Assembly: GCA_947367725.1 (NCBI GenBank)
Contig: CANBFZ010000011.1
Span: forward strand, 1 to 14,509
DNA: 14,509 nucleotides
Source: an uncultured Eubacterium sp.
GTDB taxonomy: Bacteria > Bacillota > Clostridia > Peptostreptococcales > Anaerovoracaceae
Direction of reading: 5' to 3'
Shown here: in pieces, positions 1 to 5,053 of the stretch
Numbering within the stretch: position 1 is the stretch's first letter
How the letters are laid out: the number at the start of each line of letters is the position of its first letter
Position numbers and translations under genes: made by a program
Notes under the pieces: model-generated
What the model was told of the DNA's origin: nothing
The model's input: only the letters and a program-made list of their open reading frames with translations
Databases searched by the model: none

Positions 1-87
1 CTCTTCTGTCTCCTCTCTGTCCTCATCTACAGGACTCAGTTGAACATTATTGAAGCGGGGTCTTGGTTTGCCGTCTGGGCCATATGA
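1..87 (+). CDS. C-terminal fragment of an unidentified, probably membrane-associated protein (5' partial)
   Basis: The frame starting at base 1 stays open and ends at TGA 85-87. It encodes 28 residues, the first ten being very hydrophobic ([10 protein letters not shown]), which suggests the end of a membrane helix. The stop overlaps an ATG at 84-86 in the ATGA arrangement typical of translationally coupled genes. That overlap is the main reason to believe it is coding. It does not resemble the missing N-terminal part of the ABC ATPase that follows. The fragment is too short to identify, and chance openness of the frame is possible. Confidence 0.3.
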
Positions 88-188
88 CGGAGGATATCTT
101 TTTTTGTTATAATGCCAAGGAGGCGTCTGAAAAGGATAAACAGAAAAAGCCGGGCGGCGCTGTATGGAATCACAGGCAAGGCCTTTGA
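84..188 (+). pseudogene. Possible 5' remnant of an unidentified gene fused to the ABC ATPase remnant
   Basis: An ATG at 84 overlaps the upstream stop (ATGA) and opens a 34-codon frame starting [20 protein letters not shown], ending at TGA 186-188. The first 24 or so residues have plausible codon use. From about position 155 onward the DNA encodes an ABC ATPase in a different frame. The reading is therefore the start of some other gene cut by a junction at roughly 150-165. The protein is not recognised. The alternative is that this is a short spurious frame, because a promoter-like sequence (TGTTATAAT, 105-113) also lies here. Confidence 0.25.
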
Positions 189-768
189 AACGCGGCTTTT
201 GGAGCTTGCTAAGCTGCTTGATTTTGAAGGGCTTTTGAAACGAACCGTGGGAAAGCTATCCGGCGGTCAAAGACGGAGAATTGATATCGCCAGAGCGCTT
301 TTACATAAACCGAGTATTTTGATATTAGATGAACCGACCACGGGTCTTGACCCGCAGACCAGAAAGCTGCTCTGGGATGTGGTGCGTGAACTTCGGCATA
401 GAGAAAATATGACCGTGTTTTTGACAACCCACTATATGGAGGAAGCGGCAGATGCAGATTATGTGGTGATTTTGGACAGTGGAAAAATTTCTGCGGAAGG
501 AACGCCGCTGGAATTGAAAAATACTTATACCGGCGACTTTATTACCTTATATGGGGTCGCAGAGGAACAGGTGCAAAGTCTGGATGCGCCTTATGAAAAA
601 GTTCCTGGCGGATATCGACTGGCGGTGGAAAATACAGCGGCAGCAACTGCGTTTATTGTGGCGCAGCCGACGCTGTTTGTCGATTATGAGATTACAAAAG
701 GGAAGATGGATGACGTATTTCTTGCAGTAACGGGCAAGGCTTTACAAGAAGGAGGGGCAGAGAAATGA
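112..768 (+). pseudogene. ABC transporter ATP-binding protein, 5'-truncated (Walker A and Q-loop missing)
   Basis: Recognisable ABC ATPase sequence starts near codon 17 (about position 160, ALYGITGK). It contains the signature LSGGQ (residues 49-53 of the 218-residue frame), Walker B ILILDEP (69-75), the D-loop GLD (78-80) and the switch histidine in LTTH (104-107). The C-terminal tail ending in DDVFLAVTGK is typical of the daunorubicin/multidrug-exporter (DrrA-like) subfamily. The Walker A P-loop and the Q-loop, which should lie in the preceding 60-90 residues, occur in no upstream frame of the window. The first 16 codons (very Arg/Lys-rich) look non-homologous, and the ATG at 112 has no ribosome binding site. 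The normal gene would be about 300 codons, so this looks like a remnant unable to bind ATP. An assembly chimera or a sequence error near the contig start could produce the same picture. The stop overlaps the permease start (ATGATG, 765-770). Confidence 0.8.
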
Positions 769-1661
769 TGGGATTGAAAGCGCTAGTGTGGCGAAATACA
801 AAGTTGTTTTTTAAAGATAAGGGGATGTTTTTTTCTTCGATGATTACACCGCTGATTCTGCTGGTTCTGTTTGTGACGTTTTTGGGCAACGTATATCGGG
901 ACAGCCTGGACATGACGGTGGCGGATGTACCTGGGGTGACGGAACTTCCGGAACGGTTGGTAGAAGGCTTTGTGGGTGGATGGCTTTTTTCTTCGTTGCT
1001 GGCGGTCTGCTGTGTCACTGTGGCGTTTTGTGCCAACATGATGATGGTGCAGGATAAAGTGACAGGCGCAAAGGCAGATTTGACCATGGCGCCGGTGAGC
1101 CGGGGCTGCCTTGCTATGGGATATTATATTTCCACGGCAGTTTCTACCTTGCTCATCTGTCTTGTGGCACTGGGCGCATGCTTTATTTATTTGCGAAATA
1201 TGGGATGGTATTTATCTGGGGAAGATGTGATATTGACTTGTCTGGATGTGGTGCTGCTGACCCTGTTTGGCACTGCGCTTTCGTCGGTGATTAACCATTT
1301 TCTCTCCACCCAGGGGCAGATTTCTGCCGTAGGCACTCTGGTCAGTGCGGGTTATGGATTTATTTGCGGCGCTTATATGCCAGTTTCCCAGTTTTCAGAA
1401 GGGATTCAAACCTTTATTTCATTTTTGCCAGGCACGTATGGCACAGCGCTTTTGCATCGTCATTTGATGCGGGGCACGTATGATGCCATGGAGGATGTGC
1501 TGCCTTTGCAGGCAGTGGAGGGTCTTCGCGAGGCGTTTGACAGCGACCTGGTGTTTCAGGGACATACAGTGACAGAATCTGCAATGTATCTGGTGCTTTT
1601 CGGTGCCGTGGCGATTCTGATCGGCATATATGTGGTGCTGGGGAAAGTAAGGAAAGTATAG
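765..1661 (+). CDS. ABC-2 type transporter permease
   Basis: This 298-residue integral membrane protein has an N-terminal cytoplasmic amphipathic stretch (LVWRNTKLFFKDKG) and six predicted membrane segments at about 23-43, 68-92, 118-142, 154-178, 186-206 and 272-293. That is the topology of ABC-2 permeases (DrrB/YadH-like) that pair with DrrA-type ATPases for drug, lipid or polysaccharide export. A strong Shine-Dalgarno (AAGGAGG, 749-755) lies upstream, and either ATG of ATGATG (765 or 768) could serve. The gene overlaps the ATPase stop, so the two would be translated together. Because the partner ATPase is truncated, the permease may be unpaired. It looks full length and its own frame is undamaged. 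The substrate cannot be told from sequence. Confidence 0.9.
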   Translation: MMGLKALVWRNTKLFFKDKGMFFSSMITPLILLVLFVTFLGNVYRDSLDMTVADVPGVTELPERLVEGFVGGWLFSSLLAVCCVTVAFCANMMMVQDKVTGAKADLTMAPVSRGCLAMGYYISTAVSTLLICLVALGACFIYLRNMGWYLSGEDVILTCLDVVLLTLFGTALSSVINHFLSTQGQISAVGTLVSAGYGFICGAYMPVSQFSEGIQTFISFLPGTYGTALLHRHLMRGTYDAMEDVLPLQAVEGLREAFDSDLVFQGHTVTESAMYLVLFGAVAILIGIYVVLGKVRKV

Positions 1662-1831
1662 AATAGAAGTATCGAAAAACCTGTATATTTTTCGTTAAAA
1701 ACGCACATAATGGATTTAACTCTTGAAAAACTTAATTTTTTTAGAGTTGAATGATCAAATACGACGTGAATTACTAGAAAGAATGCCTTTTTATAGGTTA
1801 TGTTTTCTGCGAGGGTAAACGATAGAAATGT

Positions 1832-1867
1832 AAAATGCGCTTTATGAAGTTTATAAAGCGCATTTTT
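1832..1867. terminator. Bidirectional Rho-independent terminator between convergent genes
   Basis: A perfect 14-bp inverted repeat (AAAATGCGCTTTAT at 1832-1845 against 1853-1866) with a 7-base loop lies between the permease and the convergent minus-strand gene. A/T runs at both feet let it work on either strand. It is 12 bases past the stop of the minus-strand gene and about 170 bases past the permease. The bases 1662-1831 between permease and hairpin hold no convincing gene. Only a weak 6-bp inverted repeat (1718-1723 with 1743-1748) was seen there. Confidence 0.85.
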
Positions 1868-1878
1868 AATACAGCATG

Positions 1879-2715
1879 TTATGCAGCGAGTTCGTTTTCT
1901 TCTGCAAAGAAATAAACAGTAACAATCTTTTTATAAAGTCGCTTGTGATTTTCGAAATACAACTCGATTTCGGTTTCTTCGCCGGAGTAATAATCTTCCG
2001 GTTCCAGCAGGCAGGTTACAGTGACTGGATACCAGCCGTTATCGTCAGCCTCTTCTACTTCAAGCTCAATATAGTAATCATCGTAAGCCAGTGTCAGGTC
2101 GTCATCCGTGCCGATGCCTTTTACATAAATTTTGTAAGAAGGGCTGGATGGCGTCAGGTTAAAGTGTTCGCAGGATGTGATAATGTCACCTTTGAAATAA
2201 ATTTTGCCTGATTTCGGACTGCTCATCTTGCTGTGATATTTAGAGGATTTTCCCAGGGCTTTTACTTTATAGTAGTAAACTTTGTTATTTTTTACAGTTT
2301 TATCGGCATAATAGGTTTTGGTTGTTGCAGCAATTTTTTTGTAAGAGCCGTTTTTCGACGTGGCGCGGTATACGTTATACTTCACAGCTTTGCTGCGCTT
2401 GGACCAGGAAATTTTCAGATAGCTGTTGCTGATATTTTTTACAGTCACTGTAGGTTTTGTAATGGGCGTGACTTTGGTGGAATTATTTTTCGGCGCAGAG
2501 GCAGCCGCATAAGGGCACTTGCCATTTCGATGCAGGTGTGCAGGATGTCCGCCGCAGTGATAGTGGTAGGAGCCCAGACCGCTGATATTCTTGTTATCGC
2601 GGTGACCGCCATGGCTGTCTGTTCTACCGCCATGGGCAAAGGCAAAAGAGGTGCTTGCCATCATGACGATTAAAAGCAGTCCGATGAAACGAATGCATTT
2701 CTTTTTCATGTTCAT
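1879..2715 (-). CDS. Secreted YHYH-motif protein with fibronectin type III domain
   Basis: This 278-residue protein starts MNMKKK and carries a clear signal peptide: a basic start, a hydrophobic core at 9-22, and probable cleavage after AFA (25-27). The mature N-terminus is rich in His and Gly: HGGRTDSHGGHRD (28-40), then YHYHCGGHPAHLH (50-62) and CPY (67-69). This is a motif seen in secreted proteins of Clostridia, and its pattern of His and Cys suggests metal binding. A linker (71-87) leads to a fibronectin type III-like domain at about 88-160 (KISWSK, YNVYRATSKNGSYKKI, YYYKVKAL). An acidic C-terminal region without recognised homology follows (about 175-278). Upstream on the minus strand a Shine-Dalgarno (AAGGAAGG) and a sigma-A-like promoter are present. 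The protein is probably exported to the envelope or medium. A binding role is inferred and no enzyme activity can be assigned. Confidence 0.85.
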   Translation of the reverse strand: MNMKKKCIRFIGLLLIVMMASTSFAFAHGGRTDSHGGHRDNKNISGLGSYHYHCGGHPAHLHRNGKCPYAAASAPKNNSTKVTPITKPTVTVKNISNSYLKISWSKRSKAVKYNVYRATSKNGSYKKIAATTKTYYADKTVKNNKVYYYKVKALGKSSKYHSKMSSPKSGKIYFKGDIITSCEHFNLTPSSPSYKIYVKGIGTDDDLTLAYDDYYIELEVEEADDNGWYPVTVTCLLEPEDYYSGEETEIELYFENHKRLYKKIVTVYFFAEENELAA

Positions 2716-2755
2716 TGGATATCTAGTCCTTCCTTAATTTGTTGTATTTTTTTGG

Positions 2756-2784
2756 ATTTTACCATAAAAATGGAAAATCGTCCA
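2756..2784 (-). promoter_or_regulatory. Promoter of the secreted YHYH/FnIII gene
   Basis: On the minus strand, TGGACG (-35, plus-strand 2779-2784) and TAAAAT (-10, plus-strand 2756-2761) are separated by exactly 17 bases. A Shine-Dalgarno AAGGAAGG follows, 12 bases before the ATG at 2715. The -35 matches 4 of 6 consensus positions and the -10 matches 5 of 6. Confidence 0.55.
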
Positions 2785-2801
2785 GAAGAAGTTTATTATG
2801 C

Positions 2802-2830
2802 TTGCCCCATGCAGACTGACGCGATATAAT
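2802..2830 (+). promoter_or_regulatory. Promoter of the GNAT acetyltransferase gene
   Basis: TTGCCC (2802-2807) and a perfect TATAAT (2825-2830) are separated by 17 bases, 35 bases before the GNAT start codon. It diverges from the minus-strand promoter, with the two -35 boxes only about 17 bases apart, so the two promoters could influence each other. Confidence 0.65.
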
Positions 2831-2865
2831 CAAGATAGGAAATCAAAGAATGTGGGAGTGTCATC

Positions 2866-3372
2866 ATGAAACTGAACATTAGAAACGGTAAACTGGAGGA
2901 TTTGGAGCGCGTCTGTGAAATAGAAAAGCAGGCGTTTCCGCCTGCAGAAGCGGCGTTGCCGGAAACCTACGAATATCGTCTCGAACATATCAATGACTGG
3001 TTTTTTGTCGGAGAAACAGAAGGGAATGTTGTGTGTGCTGTGGTGGGCAGACTGACAGAACAAGATGGAATCACCGATGTGCTATATGAGAGCGTGCCGC
3101 TGAAAGAGGGCGCATATTTTGCGATTTTATCGGTATTGACAGACCCTGCCTGGAGGCGGAAAGGGTTTGCAGGAAAAACATTGCGTCATGCCCTTGAGAA
3201 AGCAAGGGAAGCGGGTTTAACTGGTGTGACATTGGCATGCAAGGATTTTCTTGTTTCATACTATGAGACATTCGGCTTTTCTAAGGTGGGCGTGTCGGAT
3301 TCGGTGCATGGTGGTGCGGTTTGGAATGATATGCGGCTGTTGTTTTCTGAAGAAGATGCTGATGGACGATAA
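2866..3372 (+). CDS. GNAT family N-acetyltransferase
   Basis: This 168-residue cytoplasmic enzyme of the Gcn5-related fold would transfer acetyl from acetyl-CoA to an amine. The N-terminal strand-helix (IRNGKLEDLERVCEIEKQAF, 5-24) is followed by a central beta strand ILSVLTDPAWR (87-97) leading into the acetyl-CoA pyrophosphate loop R-R-K-G-F-A (97-102). The late motif SYYETFGF (131-138) is also typical, with Tyr in the position often used as general acid. The overall pattern (EKQAFPPAEAA, then IAxL-type V-T-D-P) is closest to the arylalkylamine/spermidine acetyltransferase-like branch. The ATG at 2866 is preceded by a modest GGGAG and a good promoter. No terminator separates it from the hip operators, which begin 4 bases after its stop, so some readthrough into hip is possible. 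The substrate is unknown. Confidence 0.9.
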   Translation: MKLNIRNGKLEDLERVCEIEKQAFPPAEAALPETYEYRLEHINDWFFVGETEGNVVCAVVGRLTEQDGITDVLYESVPLKEGAYFAILSVLTDPAWRRKGFAGKTLRHALEKAREAGLTGVTLACKDFLVSYYETFGFSKVGVSDSVHGGAVWNDMRLLFSEEDADGR

Positions 3373-3376
3373 AAAC

Positions 3377-3472
3377 ATACCCGATAGGGTATAATGAAGG
3401 CGCGAATTCATAATTTATACCCTATCGGGTATATTTTATAAAAAATGATTGAAAATATACCCGATAGGGTGT
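3377..3472. promoter_or_regulatory. Three evenly spaced palindromic operators upstream of hipB
   Basis: Three copies of a 16-bp palindrome with arms ATACCC/GGGTAT and a 4-base centre lie at 3377-3392 (centre GATA), 3417-3432 (centre TATC, so inverted) and 3457-3472 (centre GATA, last arm GGGTGT). Dyad centres are at 3384.5, 3424.5 and 3464.5, exactly 40 bp apart, about four helical turns. The third copy fills the spacer of the hip promoter. HipB proteins repress their own operons through such palindromes, so these are most simply HipB binding sites allowing cooperative repression or looping. That assignment is inferred from position and symmetry. Confidence 0.85.
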
Positions 3473-3477
3473 AATAT
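3449..3477 (+). promoter_or_regulatory. hipBST promoter, overlapped by the third operator
   Basis: TTGAAA (3449-3454) and TAATAT (3472-3477) are separated by 17 bases, and the spacer is almost wholly the third operator (3457-3472). Transcription would start about seven bases after the -10, which is at or next to the A of the hipB ATG (3484). The message would then be leaderless. A second TATAAT at 3390-3395 within the first operator lacks a good -35 box. Confidence 0.5.
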
Positions 3478-3483
3478 ATAATT

Positions 3484-3681
3484 ATGAATAAAATTGGAGA
3501 GTATATAAAGCAAGAAAGAAAAAAGATAGGATTAACACAAGAAGCGTTTGCAATGCGATCGGGATTGGGGCTTCGTTTTATTAGAGAGTTGGAACAGGGA
3601 AAAGAAACGGTTCGCCTTGATAAAGTAAATCAAGCGCTTGCTATGTTTGGAGCGGAATTAATACCTGTCAAAAAGGAGTGA
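3484..3681 (+). CDS. hipB: HipB-like helix-turn-helix antitoxin/repressor
   Basis: This 65-residue XRE-family DNA-binding protein has a helix-turn-helix spanning about 4-58: IKQERKKIGLTQEAFAMRSG followed by the recognition-helix region LRFIRELEQGK. The segment RELEQGKETVRLDKVNQAL is typical of the small Y4mF/HipB antitoxin family. HipB dimers bind palindromic operators and repress the hip operon, and in three-gene systems HipB also strengthens neutralisation by HipS. The gene lies directly behind three palindromic operators, and its stop is followed after six bases by hipS. There is no Shine-Dalgarno before the ATG, unlike the other genes here. The coding sequence is notably A-rich and uses AGA/AAA heavily compared with asnS, consistent with acquisition by transfer. 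Confidence 0.9.
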   Translation: MNKIGEYIKQERKKIGLTQEAFAMRSGLGLRFIRELEQGKETVRLDKVNQALAMFGAELIPVKKE

Positions 3682-3687
3682 TGGAAG

Positions 3688-4020
3688 ATGTCCTCTGAAT
3701 ACCGAAAAGGATTTGTGTACATTCAAAATCGTTATGCGGGAGTGTTGCAGGAAACAGATGAAGGATATACTTTTGCATATGATGATGCATATCAAGAAAG
3801 GGATGATGCAGTAGCAGTGAGCTTGACAATGCCGCTGCGGCAAGAAGTATATACTTCAACAATCCTCTTTCCTTTTTTTGATGGTCTGATTCCAGAAGGA
3901 TGGCTTCTTGGCGTAGCAAGTCGTAATTGGAAAATCAGCACAGCAGACAGATTTGGATTACTGCTGTTGACGTGCAGAGATTGTATTGGAGATGTGTCCA
4001 TCCAATCAGAGAGGTTATAA
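3688..4020 (+). CDS. hipS: HipS-like antitoxin (stand-alone HipA N-terminal subdomain)
   Basis: This 110-residue protein corresponds to subdomain 1 of a full-length HipA kinase encoded as a separate gene. It begins with the strand-rich GFVYIQNRYAGVLQETDEGY (8-27), contains FAYDDAY and VAVSLTMPL, and ends with the family hallmark LFPFFDGLIPEGWLL (60-74). In the E. coli O127 HipBST system the HipS protein is the actual antitoxin for HipT. The same role is inferred here from gene order and domain content. The ATG at 3688 follows AAGGAG (3672-3677) at a good distance, and that ribosome site lies inside the end of hipB, implying coupled translation. The gene stops one base before hipT. Confidence 0.9.
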   Translation: MSSEYRKGFVYIQNRYAGVLQETDEGYTFAYDDAYQERDDAVAVSLTMPLRQEVYTSTILFPFFDGLIPEGWLLGVASRNWKISTADRFGLLLLTCRDCIGDVSIQSERL

Positions 4021-4021
4021 A

Positions 4022-4984
4022 ATGAGGTGCTTATACTGTAATAAAAAATTTACAGATCATATTGCAGAGGAAGAGCAGATCGAGGGTTGGCATAATAAAT
4101 GTATAAAAAAATTTTTTGGTACTGCCAGAATGCCTGTTTTAGATATTACAAAGGAGACTTTGGAAGATTTGGCGCAAAATGCGGTAAATCAGGGTTTAAC
4201 GGTGCCAGGTGTTCAAAAAAAGCTCTCTTTACATTTGTCGACGGAAAAAGAAGCGAGGCTTACCATCGTAGATTATCCGACTGGATATATTTTGAAGCCG
4301 CAGGCAGATGAGTTTGATAGACTTCCTGAATTTGAAAATCTGGCCATGCATCTCGCACAGATTGCAGGAATCAGAACCGTGCCGCATGGTCTTGTAAAAA
4401 TGCAGGACACGTATGCGTATATTACAAAAAGAATTGATCGAAGCATTGAAAATGGTGTTTTATACATGTATGCGATGGAGGATTTTTGTCAGCTGTCAAA
4501 CCGGCAAACGGCAGATAAATATAAGGCGTCCTATGAAGTTTGCGGAAAATTGATTCAACAGTATTCCGAGCGCGCAGCATTTGACTTAACGGAGCTGTTT
4601 CTAAGAGTTGTATTTTCCTTTATTATTGGCAACTCAGATATGCATTTAAAGAACTTTTCTTTGCGGGAAACATCTCCTGCCAGCAGACGTTTTGCATTGT
4701 CGCAGGCGTATGACATGCTGCCGGTTAATATCGTGATGCCGGAAGATACGGAAGAACTGGCGCTTACACTGAATGGTAAGAGAAAAAGAATCAAACGCAT
4801 TGATTTTATGCAATTTGCTGCCCATTGTGGAATCCCGGAGTCCTCTGCGCGGAAAATGATAGACAAATTGTGCAGTTTAAAAGATGATTTTTTTATCGCG
4901 TGTGAGGAGTCCTATTTAACAGAAGACATGCAGGAACGTTTAAAAGCACTGATTTCGCGTAGAATCTCTGCAATCAGCCCTTGA
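4022..4984 (+). CDS. hipT: HipT-like serine/threonine kinase toxin (split HipA, with N-terminal Cys/His knuckle)
   Basis: This 320-residue kinase of the HipA family lacks the N-terminal subdomain found in full HipA, here supplied by hipS. The start at 4022 is chosen because AGAGAGG (4008-4014) sits seven bases upstream; the frame is open to 3986 but that would overlap hipS. Visible parts are a C3-x2-C6-x17-H24-x2-C27 zinc-knuckle-like N-terminus, KKFFGT (29-34) and a Gly-rich loop GLTVPGVQKKLSL (58-70). The ATP-binding lysine lies in YILKP (89-93) and ITKRIDR in 134-140. The catalytic loop GNSDMHLKN (203-211) has Asp206 and Asn211, and the metal-binding Asp231 is in AYDML (229-233). HipA-family kinases phosphorylate aminoacyl-tRNA synthetases (GltX for E. 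coli HipA, TrpS for HipT) and arrest growth. All catalytic residues are present, so an active toxin is expected. In E. coli HipT the loop carries a Ser-Ile-Ser autophosphorylation motif; here it reads Thr60-Val-Pro62. The next gene is asnS. Confidence 0.88.
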   Translation: MRCLYCNKKFTDHIAEEEQIEGWHNKCIKKFFGTARMPVLDITKETLEDLAQNAVNQGLTVPGVQKKLSLHLSTEKEARLTIVDYPTGYILKPQADEFDRLPEFENLAMHLAQIAGIRTVPHGLVKMQDTYAYITKRIDRSIENGVLYMYAMEDFCQLSNRQTADKYKASYEVCGKLIQQYSERAAFDLTELFLRVVFSFIIGNSDMHLKNFSLRETSPASRRFALSQAYDMLPVNIVMPEDTEELALTLNGKRKRIKRIDFMQFAAHCGIPESSARKMIDKLCSLKDDFFIACEESYLTEDMQERLKALISRRISAISP

Positions 4985-5009
4985 AGTGGCAGAAATTACA
5001 TGGTATCAT
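4981..5009 (+). promoter_or_regulatory. asnS promoter overlapping the hipT stop codon
   Basis: TTGAAG (4981-4986) and TATCAT (5004-5009) are spaced 17 bases apart, 45 bases before the asnS ATG. The -35 box contains the hipT TGA (4982-4984). A small palindrome ACATG-GTAT-CATGT (4998-5011) covers the -10. No terminator separates hipT from asnS, so asnS may also receive hip-operon transcripts. The leader is far too short for a T-box riboswitch. Confidence 0.55.
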
Positions 5010-5053
5010 GTATAGATATAAGTAACGATTTTTAACGAAGGAAGGTTATGAGA

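Noticed and set aside
1718..1748. Inverted repeat AACTCT/AGAGTT after the permease as a terminator
   Set aside because: The stem is only 6 bp with a 19-base loop and no following T-run. The 14-bp hairpin at 1832 is the better candidate.
1876..2673. Plus-strand frames opposite the secreted YHYH/FnIII gene
   Set aside because: The minus-strand product has a signal peptide, motifs, promoter and ribosome site. The plus-strand frames are its shadows.
3986..4021. An earlier HipT start at 3986 giving 332 residues
   Set aside because: It would overlap hipS and lacks a ribosome site. ATG 4022 has AGAGAGG seven bases upstream and begins right at the Cys/His knuckle.
4985..5053. A T-box riboswitch before asnS
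   Set aside because: Only 69 bases separate hipT from asnS, and no specifier stem, T-box sequence or terminator is present.
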